Assembly (NCBI GenBank): GCA_002314715.1
Contig: DCGY01000094.1
Location: forward strand, 4,457-19,932
DNA from: Lachnospiraceae bacterium UBA1766
GTDB lineage: Bacteria; Bacillota; Clostridia; Lachnospirales; Lachnospiraceae
Direction: 5' to 3'
DNA: 15,476 nucleotides
Every line of letters starts with the position of its first letter. Position 1 is the stretch's first letter. The translations under genes were made by a program, and so were the position numbers. Below, in pieces: positions 1 through 5,012 of this stretch. The notes beneath the pieces are model-generated. The model had not been told where the DNA came from. It searched no databases and worked only from the letters and a program-made list of their open reading frames with translations.

Positions 1-19
1 TCAAGTCCCATCTTCCGCA
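1..19 (+). tRNA. 3' end of a tRNA (probably tRNA-Gly), cut by the window start
   Basis: The first 19 bases fit the last part of a tRNA. TCAAGT (1-6) is most of the T-loop, CCCAT (7-11) the 3' side of the T-stem, CTTCCGC (12-18) the 3' acceptor strand, and A19 the discriminator. No CCA is encoded, as for the tRNA-Leu further on. A 5' acceptor strand of GCGGAAG is implied, which is typical of tRNA-Gly in Firmicutes. The anticodon lies outside the window, so the isotype is an inference. Confidence 0.75.
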
Positions 20-31
20 TTATATAAAATG

Positions 32-66
32 AAAATGACTCAGACTTATGTCTGGGTCATTTTTTA
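32..66 (+). terminator. Rho-independent terminator of the tRNA transcript
   Basis: A 14-bp stem (32-45 with 50-63, one G-U pair) closes a TTAT loop and runs into a T-rich tail at 60-66. It starts 12 bases after the tRNA end, so it should end that transcript. Confidence 0.85.
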
Positions 67-83
67 TTAGAGTCCCATTATTA

Positions 84-111
84 TTGAAAAATGCGTTGAT
101 TCTGTTATAAT
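84..111 (+). promoter_or_regulatory. Sigma-A type promoter for the prepilin-like gene
   Basis: TTGAAA (84-89) and TATAAT (106-111) are separated by 16 bases. TG at 103-104 gives an extended -10. It follows the tRNA terminator and predicts a leader of roughly 70 bases before the start codon at 186. Confidence 0.75.
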
Positions 112-185
112 AGAATAAAAGTTGCGTTAGGTCATAGGTTCCTTAGTAGAAATGGACAGAATCAGAATGCAAGGGGTAAGGGATT

Positions 186-821
186 ATGAAGCACCGGAAG
201 AAAAATTGTAATAAAGGATTCACCCTGGTAGAGTTAATCGTGGTGTTGGTTATTTTGGCGATTTTGGCGGCAGTTTCGGTTCCGGCATTGTTGGGATATA
301 TCGATCGGGCCAAGGATTCGGAAGTTTTACAGGATGCAGAGTATATCATGAAGGCCGTACAAACCAAAACCATAGAAGCATACGCAAAAGGGAAACTGCA
401 TATCAATGGCAAAAACAGTGAGATTAAAACAGATGGGTCCAATTATCCTACCCTATATGATATTGGGTTGCTGCTGGAGGACAGAGGAGGCTTTGGTGAT
501 CCCGGAGGAGATTATGGCTGGAATGGTAAGCAGGTCGTTGTGAACGGATTTGGTAATACAAAAAACGTAAAGGTCAGAGGCAATAAACATTTTATATGCC
601 AGATATCGGACCGCGGGAAAATACTGCGACTGACATATTGTAATGGAAAACGCATGGTGACCTATACACAAGAAGATGGTTTTGTAATCGAAGATACAAT
701 TTGTCAAAAAGGAGATAAGGAGCAAACCACTTATAATTATCTTTGTGTCGGTGATGCTACAACAAATGATTATAATAATATTGTAAAGAATTACTTTTTT
801 GATAAGACGAAATGGCGCTAA
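186..821 (+). CDS. Type IV prepilin-like protein
   Basis: The 211-residue product starts with a short basic leader (residues 1-11, ending in Lys-Gly). FTLVE follows at 12-16, then a long hydrophobic helix to about residue 35. This is the prepilin peptidase recognition pattern: cleavage after G11, methylation of F12, and E16 as the conserved glutamate. The rest (about 36-211) would be the exposed globular head; I do not recognise its family. It contains a Gly-rich stretch around residues 100-115 and a few cysteines. The AAGGGG and AAGGG runs just upstream of ATG 186 serve as ribosome site. No prepilin peptidase, assembly ATPase, membrane platform or other pilin gene is nearby, and the gene appears to be transcribed alone from the promoter at 84-111. 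It could be a type IV pilin, a type II secretion-like pseudopilin or a competence pseudopilin; the sequence alone does not decide. Confidence 0.8.
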   Translation: MKHRKKNCNKGFTLVELIVVLVILAILAAVSVPALLGYIDRAKDSEVLQDAEYIMKAVQTKTIEAYAKGKLHINGKNSEIKTDGSNYPTLYDIGLLLEDRGGFGDPGGDYGWNGKQVVVNGFGNTKNVKVRGNKHFICQISDRGKILRLTYCNGKRMVTYTQEDGFVIEDTICQKGDKEQTTYNYLCVGDATTNDYNNIVKNYFFDKTKWR

Positions 822-825
822 AACG

Positions 826-855
826 AAAAGGGGGAACAGTGGTTTCTCTTTTTTT
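826..855 (+). terminator. Possible weak terminator after the prepilin-like gene
   Basis: A purine-rich arm (about 826-836) can pair with a pyrimidine-rich arm (843-855) through several G-U pairs. A run of seven T follows at 849-855. The stem is weak, so this is a tentative call. Confidence 0.35.
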
Positions 856-887
856 GGCGGGATAGAAACGAAAATTATTTTCCGTTC

Positions 888-915
888 TTGAAAATAATGA
901 AAAAAGTGTTATTAT
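888..915 (+). promoter_or_regulatory. Sigma-A type promoter for the gene at 999
   Basis: TTGAAA (888-893) and TATTAT (910-915) are 16 bases apart. This predicts a leader of about 75 bases. There is no other good candidate between the prepilin gene and 999. Confidence 0.6.
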
Positions 916-998
916 ATATGTGTAGAAGACAAAATATGAGAGAAACATGTTAATGGAAAAGATGAAAACATGTAAAAGTGTGTGGAGGTGGAATCAAT

Positions 999-1370
999 AT
1001 GGCAATGTCATTCGGTTCGATTTTTAAGAAAAAGAGTGATAATGTAATAGAGTTTCGTGGAAAGACAGTTGAGTACGAAGTGCAGAAGGAAGCCGGAAAA
1101 ACCACGATATTATTAGGGCACGATAAGAAAATTAAGAATGGTTGGAATGAACCGATTTGGCTTCGTGTTTTATTTGAACATGCAGACGGACATATGACGA
1201 TTTCTGCTACAAAGGCGGATGCCGGCAGTGCGGATGGTAAGGTTTTATATGCAAATTATCCTACTGTTTTGAGACCGGAATTCTTCCCTTTGGAGAATGA
1301 TGAGATTCAGCAATTGGTGGATCTTGTGACTGAAAAAGATCGTGCAAAAGATACGGAAGCAAGTGAATAA
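999..1370 (+). CDS. Small soluble protein of unknown function
   Basis: The product has 123 residues. I place the start at ATG 999 because GGAGGTGG (984-991) sits seven bases before it; an in-frame GTG at 978 lies upstream of this ribosome site and would not be used. There is no signal peptide, membrane segment or recognisable catalytic motif. The N-terminus (residues 1-13) is basic. The middle (about 22-70) alternates hydrophobic and polar residues as in a beta sheet, and the last 25 residues are charged and probably helical. The gene is monocistronic, with its own promoter (888-915) and strong terminator (1383-1422). I do not recognise the family. It is very probably a real gene, given the ribosome site and the flanking signals. 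Confidence 0.8.
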   Translation: MAMSFGSIFKKKSDNVIEFRGKTVEYEVQKEAGKTTILLGHDKKIKNGWNEPIWLRVLFEHADGHMTISATKADAGSADGKVLYANYPTVLRPEFFPLENDEIQQLVDLVTEKDRAKDTEASE

Positions 1371-1382
1371 GGAAAAGGAAAT

Positions 1383-1422
1383 CCCAGAGGGCTTGAGAAA
1401 TCAGTGACTCTGGGTTTTTTTT
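1383..1422 (+). terminator. Rho-independent terminator of the gene at 999
   Basis: CCCAGAG (1383-1389) pairs with CTCTGGG (1408-1414). A smaller inner stem around a GAAA loop (1397-1400) extends the fold, and eight T follow at 1415-1422. It begins 12 bases after the stop codon. Confidence 0.88.
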
Positions 1423-1455
1423 GGGAAATTAAATGAGGGAACATTTTTAAACTTG

Positions 1456-1483
1456 TAAAGAATTCAAAATAGGTATCCGATAT
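1456..1483 (+). promoter_or_regulatory. Possible sigma-28 (SigD/FliA) type promoter for the group at 1556
   Basis: TAAA (1456-1459) is followed 16 bases later by TCCGATAT (1476-1483). The known consensus for the flagellar sigma factor in Firmicutes is TAAA, about 15 bases, then GCCGATAT. The fit is good but not perfect: the first -10 base differs and the spacer is one base long. No sigma-A promoter is evident between the terminator at 1383-1422 and the gene. Transcription would start near 1490. Confidence 0.5.
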
Positions 1484-1505
1484 AAGAATCAGATACCTAT
1501 TTTTA
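1467..1505 (+). terminator. Hairpin with T-tract overlapping the promoter candidate
   Basis: A perfect 11-bp inverted repeat (1467-1477 with 1492-1502) plus three inner pairs (1479-1481 with 1488-1490) runs into a T-rich tail at 1500-1504. It looks like a second terminator for RNA arriving from upstream. Its 3' arm would also be part of the leader of RNA started near 1490. Confidence 0.6.
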
Positions 1506-1555
1506 TGTCCGAAAAGGATTTCGGGCGTTTCGTACAATCAAGGAGGATTGAAATT

Positions 1556-2302
1556 ATGGCAGGAATGAATGTAAGCAGTGTGCTTCAGGCTTATCAGACA
1601 CAAAATCAGGTAAGTCAGAGCAAGGCAACAGAGTCAAAAACAGAAGCGGCGGAAGCAAATTCCGTCAGCAAGATGAATCTGGGCAAGACGGTTGGAGAAC
1701 CCAAATTGTCTGAAACGGCACAAAAGTATTACAACCAGTTAAAAAAGAAATTTGGACAATATGATTTTATTTTGGTGAGTGCGCAGGAAAAGGAGAATGC
1801 CCGTGCAAATGCGGGAAGCTATGCCAACAGCCTAAAAACCGTAGTACTGATTGATGAAGAAAAAATCGAAAAGATGGCTACGGACGAAAATTTCCGCAAG
1901 CAGTATGAGAGTATTTTGAGTGGGGCAACCAATCAGATCAACCAGATTAAAGCTGCCGCTGAAAAAAACGGGGCAAATCTTCAAGGTGTGGTTATGCAGG
2001 TAAATGATAATGGCACCACATCCTTCTTTGCTGCATTAAAGAAGACCAATGAGGCGCAGCAGGAACGTCTTGAAAAGAAGGCGGAAGAGAAAAAGGCGGC
2101 CAAGAAAGAGGCGGAAAAGAAGGCGGCCAAAAAGGAACAGGAGGAACGATTGCAGGAGGATTCCGAAATCGTTACGATTATGGCAGATTCCCTTGAGAGC
2201 CTGATTCAGAAAATAGAAGAATACAATTTCAATGAGCGAAGCAATTCTGTCCAAACCGAGGGTGAAAAAATGGTTGGACAGAATATCGATTTCAGAGGTT
2301 AG
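1556..2302 (+). CDS. DUF6033-like protein with Lys/Glu-rich coiled coil
   Basis: The product has 248 residues. ATG 1556 is chosen because AAGGAGG (1540-1546) stands nine bases before it; an in-frame ATG at 1505 lies within the hairpin region and lacks a ribosome site. Residues 1-45 are polar, rich in Ser, Gln and Ala, and probably flexible. Residues 50-160 form the core, with SETAQKYYNQLKKKFGQYDF (52-71) and a hydrophobic strand at 95-100. Residues 166-204 are almost all Lys, Glu, Ala and Gln and should form a long charged helix. Residues 205-248 end in GQNIDFRG. From memory it matches the DUF6033 proteins found in Lachnospiraceae, whose function is unknown. It has no signal peptide or membrane segment. 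The upstream sigma-28-like promoter would tie it to motility, which is an inference. The AAGGCGGCCAA repeat in the helix region is listed separately. Confidence 0.82.
   Translation: MAGMNVSSVLQAYQTQNQVSQSKATESKTEAAEANSVSKMNLGKTVGEPKLSETAQKYYNQLKKKFGQYDFILVSAQEKENARANAGSYANSLKTVVLIDEEKIEKMATDENFRKQYESILSGATNQINQIKAAAEKNGANLQGVVMQVNDNGTTSFFAALKKTNEAQQERLEKKAEEKKAAKKEAEKKAAKKEQEERLQEDSEIVTIMADSLESLIQKIEEYNFNERSNSVQTEGEKMVGQNIDFRG
2093..2130 (+). repeat. In-frame direct repeat in the charged helix of the DUF6033-like gene
   Basis: AAGGCGGCCAA occurs at 2093-2103 and again at 2120-2130, 27 bases (nine codons) apart. The flanking purine-rich sequence is also similar. The repeats encode the Lys-Ala-Ala-Lys-Lys units of the helix, and their unit length keeps the reading frame if copies are gained or lost. 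Confidence 0.7.
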
Positions 2303-2333
2303 CCTATAAGGATGACGAAGGGGGAAGATTGTA

Positions 2334-2420
2334 ATGCAGGTCAATTTTGTGGAAATGAGGGCACCTGCGCAAACGGCATTTGGTGGGGGTGTTTCAAGTA
2401 CCATTGATTTATCATTATAA
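2334..2420 (+). CDS. Candidate 28-residue small protein
   Basis: ATG 2334 opens a 28-codon frame ending at TAA 2418-2420, in the 137-base gap between the DUF6033-like gene and the phosphatase gene. A purine-rich GGGGGA ribosome site (2320-2325) stands about eight bases before it. The peptide is not hydrophobic. It contains Gly-Gly-Gly at residues 17-19 and ends STIDLSL, faintly like the IDFRG ending of the gene before it. It is too short for homology recognition. The frame exactly fills the gap and its stop lies 19 bases before the next start, which favours a translated ORF in the same transcript, but chance is not excluded. Confidence 0.45.
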   Translation: MQVNFVEMRAPAQTAFGGGVSSTIDLSL

Positions 2421-2439
2421 AAAGGACGGAGAAAGATTC

Positions 2440-2973
2440 ATGGGTTGTGTGTACTTTATTCGACATGGACAGACCATTTGGAATGTGGAAAATAAAATAT
2501 GCGGAGCAACGGATATTGCCCTGACAGAGCTTGGACATGAGCAGGCGCTGGAGACCGGACGTAAGCTTTTGGAGCAGGGAATTTCGGCGGATGAAATTCT
2601 GTATTCTCCCCTGATTCGTGCCAAAGATACAGCACTTCATATTTCGGAAATGACCGGAATCCCTGCGAGAGTGGAAGAACGATTAAAGGAGCAGAATTTC
2701 GGAAAATACGAATCTACGGCCAGAAACGGGGAGGAATTTCAACAGGCAAAAAAACAGTTTGTGTGTCGTTATGAAGGCGGGGAATCCATGCTGCATTTAG
2801 CACAAAGAATTTATAATTTGCTGGATGAAATCAAACAATCCGACAAAACCTATATTTTGGTGGCCCATAACGGTATTGCCCGAGTGATTCAGTCTTATTT
2901 CTTTGAAATGACCAATGACGAGTATTCTGCTTATGGGGTGCCCAATTGCTCCATTACAAAGTATGATTTTTAA
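2440..2973 (+). CDS. Histidine phosphatase (phosphoglycerate mutase-like)
   Basis: The 177-residue product is a compact member of the histidine phosphatase superfamily, branch 1. The RHG motif at residues 8-10 carries the phosphorylated His9. R60 in SPLIRAKDTA is the second phosphate-binding arginine, E84 in RLKEQNFGKYE is the likely general acid, and H143 in VAHNG is the second catalytic histidine. All core residues are present, so it should be active. Members hydrolyse or transfer phosphate on sugar phosphates, nucleotides or alpha-ribazole phosphate; the substrate cannot be read here. At 177 residues it is shorter than cofactor-dependent glycolytic mutases (about 230-250), which argues for a phosphatase. 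I chose ATG 2440 because GGAG (2428-2431) lies eight bases before it and RHG then falls at the usual position; a frame open from 2380 would add 20 residues overlapping the small ORF. It is probably cotranscribed with the genes from 1556. Confidence 0.9.
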   Translation: MGCVYFIRHGQTIWNVENKICGATDIALTELGHEQALETGRKLLEQGISADEILYSPLIRAKDTALHISEMTGIPARVEERLKEQNFGKYESTARNGEEFQQAKKQFVCRYEGGESMLHLAQRIYNLLDEIKQSDKTYILVAHNGIARVIQSYFFEMTNDEYSAYGVPNCSITKYDF

Positions 2974-2985
2974 GTTCGCTTAAAA
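2968..2985 (+). other. Small AT-rich hairpin over the phosphatase stop codon
   Basis: TTTTAAG (2968-2974) pairs with CTTAAAA (2979-2985) around a TTCG loop. No T-tract follows, so it is not a normal terminator. It may protect the 3' end or do nothing. Confidence 0.3.
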
Positions 2986-3002
2986 TAACAAAAATTACCT
3001 CT

Positions 3003-3030
3003 TTCAAAATTCGAACAGATGTTCTATAAT
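3003..3030 (+). promoter_or_regulatory. Promoter of the gene at 3055, overlapped by a LexA operator
   Basis: TTCAAA (3003-3008) and TATAAT (3025-3030) are 16 bases apart, predicting a start near 3037 and a leader of about 18 bases. The spacer is almost wholly filled by the LexA box at 3012-3025, so a bound repressor would block the polymerase. Confidence 0.75.
3012..3025. promoter_or_regulatory. LexA (DinR) operator
   Basis: CGAACAGATGTTCT matches 13 of 14 positions of the known Bacillus-type SOS box CGAACRNRYGTTYC; only the last base differs. The two half-sites GAACA and TGTTC are perfectly inverted. It lies between the -35 and -10 boxes, the usual repressing position. It is the only such box I found in the window. 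Confidence 0.82.
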
Positions 3031-3054
3031 ATGAACTGAAAAGAGGTAATAGGC

Positions 3055-3357
3055 ATGAGCAGAGCAATAGAAAGGTATATGTTGGCGGATGTGATTTGCC
3101 AGCATAAGCGAGATAAGACGTTAGTGCCATTAAAGATTCGCTTGGCGGATGAGGACGGAGAATTTCATATTTATCAGGTTAAAGCCTACAAGGAATTGGG
3201 CCCGGGGGATGTGTATTGTATGCCCAATGAAATTGTGGTGGGCAATAATCATTTAAAAGCCTTCGATTGCAAGATTCTTGTTTTTGATCAGATTAAGATA
3301 ATCCGTTTGTTTTACAATTCTTATGAGAATTTATGGAAAGTATATTATATAAACTGA
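3055..3357 (+). CDS. LexA-controlled small protein of unknown function
   Basis: The product has 100 residues. ATG 3055 has AAGAGG (3041-3046) eight bases before it. There is no signal peptide or membrane helix. After a short helical start (1-14), the rest alternates hydrophobic and polar residues in likely beta strands near 24-30, 37-44, 69-77, 81-87 and 93-98, suggesting a small all-beta domain. Three cysteines (15, 55, 72) are scattered and do not form a zinc motif. It does not match the SOS proteins I know well, such as RecA, UvrA, Y-family polymerases, SulA or YneA-type division inhibitors, or YolD. The operator at 3012-3025 makes DNA-damage control likely. The gene is probably monocistronic, since a strong hairpin covers its stop and a new promoter candidate follows. 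Its role could lie in repair, division arrest or mutagenesis; none of these is shown. Confidence 0.85.
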   Translation: MSRAIERYMLADVICQHKRDKTLVPLKIRLADEDGEFHIYQVKAYKELGPGDVYCMPNEIVVGNNHLKAFDCKILVFDQIKIIRLFYNSYENLWKVYYIN

Positions 3358-3385
3358 GAGCCCGGTGGAATTCGCCGGGCTCTCA
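3355..3385 (+). terminator. Strong GC-rich hairpin overlapping the stop codon, without a T-tract
   Basis: A stem of 13 pairs (3355-3367 with 3373-3385, one G-U pair) closes a five-base loop GAATT. It begins inside the TGA stop codon. No T-run follows, so it departs from a classical intrinsic terminator. It may still end or pause transcription or protect the short mRNA. Confidence 0.55.
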
Positions 3386-3424
3386 TAGCGAGGAAGGAAA
3401 ACAAGCACTTTTTCATAAAAATAG

Positions 3425-3452
3425 GTGCAATTATAGAAAATTAGTGTATAAT
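3425..3452 (+). promoter_or_regulatory. Candidate promoter of the CotH operon
   Basis: A perfect TATAAT stands at 3447-3452. The best -35 at a suitable distance is the weak GTGCAA (3425-3430, spacer 16). It lies 39 bases before the TTG start at 3492. Confidence 0.5.
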
Positions 3453-3491
3453 GTTATCTGTCTAATTTTACGTAAAGGCAGGTTTGGGCTC

Positions 3492-5012
3492 TTGAAACAC
3501 ATCAAAAATACAATTTTATACGGTATTTGCCTGCTTTTGGTATGCATTTTTTGCAAAGGAGCAGTAAATGCGGCGAATCAGACGACGGATTTTCATCGGT
3601 TGGCGGTAGAATCCATGCCGGAAGATTTGGCACAAAAAAACGATTTATCCTTGATGGCTCAGGTAAATAATCGGGAAGAATTTACATGGAATCCCACCAT
3701 CGCGACAGAAATGGATTTGCTGAAAAACGGATACCCGGATATTCCTCAAGTAAAGATAGAGATAGAAAATACAAATTTGATTAACAAACAGGACTATGTT
3801 TCCGCAGTTATTACCATTGTGGACCCAAGCGGAACCTATCGAATCGTCAAGGATGACGAAGCCCTGATAAAAATACGCGGTAATTTTACATCGGAGCGGG
3901 ATAAAAAACCTTACAATATTAAGTTTTCCGGAAAAGTATCGGTGCTCGGTATGAGTGAAGGGAAAAAATGGTGCCTTTTGGCCAATCGATATGATAAAAG
4001 TCTGATTCGTAACCGGCTGGTTTATGATATGGCAAGCAAATTGCGCTTTGATTATACGCCGGAGACCCGGTATGCGGATGTATGGTTAAATGATACTTAT
4101 TTGGGGAATTATTTGATTACCACTCCGATAGAAGTAAAAAAGAATCGGGTAAATATTGATGTTGAGCAGGGGGATTTCCTGTTAGAGAGAGAAAAGAGTC
4201 GTGAAGAGGCCGGAGTTACATATATTACCTCGCCCTATTACGGATTCCGGTTGGCATTTAATGAACCGGAAGTACCTACTGACGAGCAATATCAGCAGGT
4301 AAAGGATATTTTGACCAATGTGGATCGGGCCATTGCCAGTCGGGATATGGAACAGTTGCGGCAGGTATTGGATGTAGATTCGTTTATTGATTTGTATGTC
4401 ATCAGTGAATTCTTCAAAAATCAGGACGTGGATTTTAGCTCCACACGTTTTTATTGCAAGAACGGCATTTTATATGCAGGGCCTATTTGGGATGCGGATT
4501 TATCCATGGGAAACCAGAACCCCTGGGTATATGAAGATATGAATGTAAATGAACCAAAAGCATTGTTCGCAATCGAAGGACAGTGGATTCGTCAACTTAT
4601 GAAAATAGAAGAATTCGCAAAAGAATTTGCAATGCGTTATCTGGAATTGCAGCCGATTATGGTAAATGTTTACCGGGATAACGAATTGGGCAAAAATCAG
4701 ATTGATTTACTGCAGGAGCAATACGGCGAAGCCTTTTTGAGGGATTCGCAAGTGGCAGGCTGGAATTTGGTATCCAGTGGTTTGGATGATGTACCGTTCC
4801 CGGAGTACATTCAGAATGTAGAATATATTCGTACCTGGCTAAAGACCAGAAATGAGTGGCTGGTGGAATATTTCTGTGGGATCGCAGGAGTGGAAGTAAC
4901 AGATTTCATCCGGTCGGAAAGTGCAGAAAGTCAGGAAAGCGACGATAGCACAAGCACTGTGGAAGAAATAGAAAATGTAAGTAGTTCAAGTAGTTCGGAG
5001 GAAGCAGTTTGA
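3492..5012 (+). CDS. Secreted CotH-type protein kinase
   Basis: From TTG 3492 the product has 506 residues. This start is chosen because it places a lysine-containing N-terminus directly before a signal peptide (hydrophobic about 8-22, likely cleavage after AVNA at 24-27), with GCAGG (3478-3482) nine bases upstream; the frame is open from 3333 but has no suitable ATG in between. Residues about 85-350 match the CotH family, known from Bacillus CotH, an atypical kinase that phosphorylates spore coat proteins. Visible family motifs are KIRGN (127-131), the KPYNIKF strand (139-145), WCLLANRYDKSLIRN (160-174), ADVWLNDTYLGNY (195-207) and GPIWDADLSMGN (330-341), whose two aspartates (334, 336) fit the metal-binding site. 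The last 35 residues are rich in Ser and Glu and probably disordered. The stop overlaps the next start by four bases. The signal peptide implies action outside the membrane; the substrate is unknown, and no spore coat gene is nearby. Confidence 0.88.
   Translation: MKHIKNTILYGICLLLVCIFCKGAVNAANQTTDFHRLAVESMPEDLAQKNDLSLMAQVNNREEFTWNPTIATEMDLLKNGYPDIPQVKIEIENTNLINKQDYVSAVITIVDPSGTYRIVKDDEALIKIRGNFTSERDKKPYNIKFSGKVSVLGMSEGKKWCLLANRYDKSLIRNRLVYDMASKLRFDYTPETRYADVWLNDTYLGNYLITTPIEVKKNRVNIDVEQGDFLLEREKSREEAGVTYITSPYYGFRLAFNEPEVPTDEQYQQVKDILTNVDRAIASRDMEQLRQVLDVDSFIDLYVISEFFKNQDVDFSSTRFYCKNGILYAGPIWDADLSMGNQNPWVYEDMNVNEPKALFAIEGQWIRQLMKIEEFAKEFAMRYLELQPIMVNVYRDNELGKNQIDLLQEQYGEAFLRDSQVAGWNLVSSGLDDVPFPEYIQNVEYIRTWLKTRNEWLVEYFCGIAGVEVTDFIRSESAESQESDDSTSTVEEIENVSSSSSSEEAV

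Larger units (their letters stand above)
2994..3050 (+). repeat. 11-bp inverted repeat flanking the LexA promoter and covering the next ribosome site
   Basis: ATTACCTCTTT (2994-3004) is a perfect inverse complement of AAAGAGGTAAT (3040-3050), 35 bases apart. The right arm contains the AAGAGG ribosome site of the gene at 3055. The left arm overlaps the -35 box. Only RNA that starts upstream, for example from the phosphatase gene, would contain both arms; RNA starting at the LexA promoter would contain only the right arm. Confidence 0.75.

Noticed and set aside
3055..3357. Assigning the LexA-controlled protein to the YolD-like SOS family
   Set aside because: The size is similar and both would be SOS-linked, but I cannot align convincing motifs.
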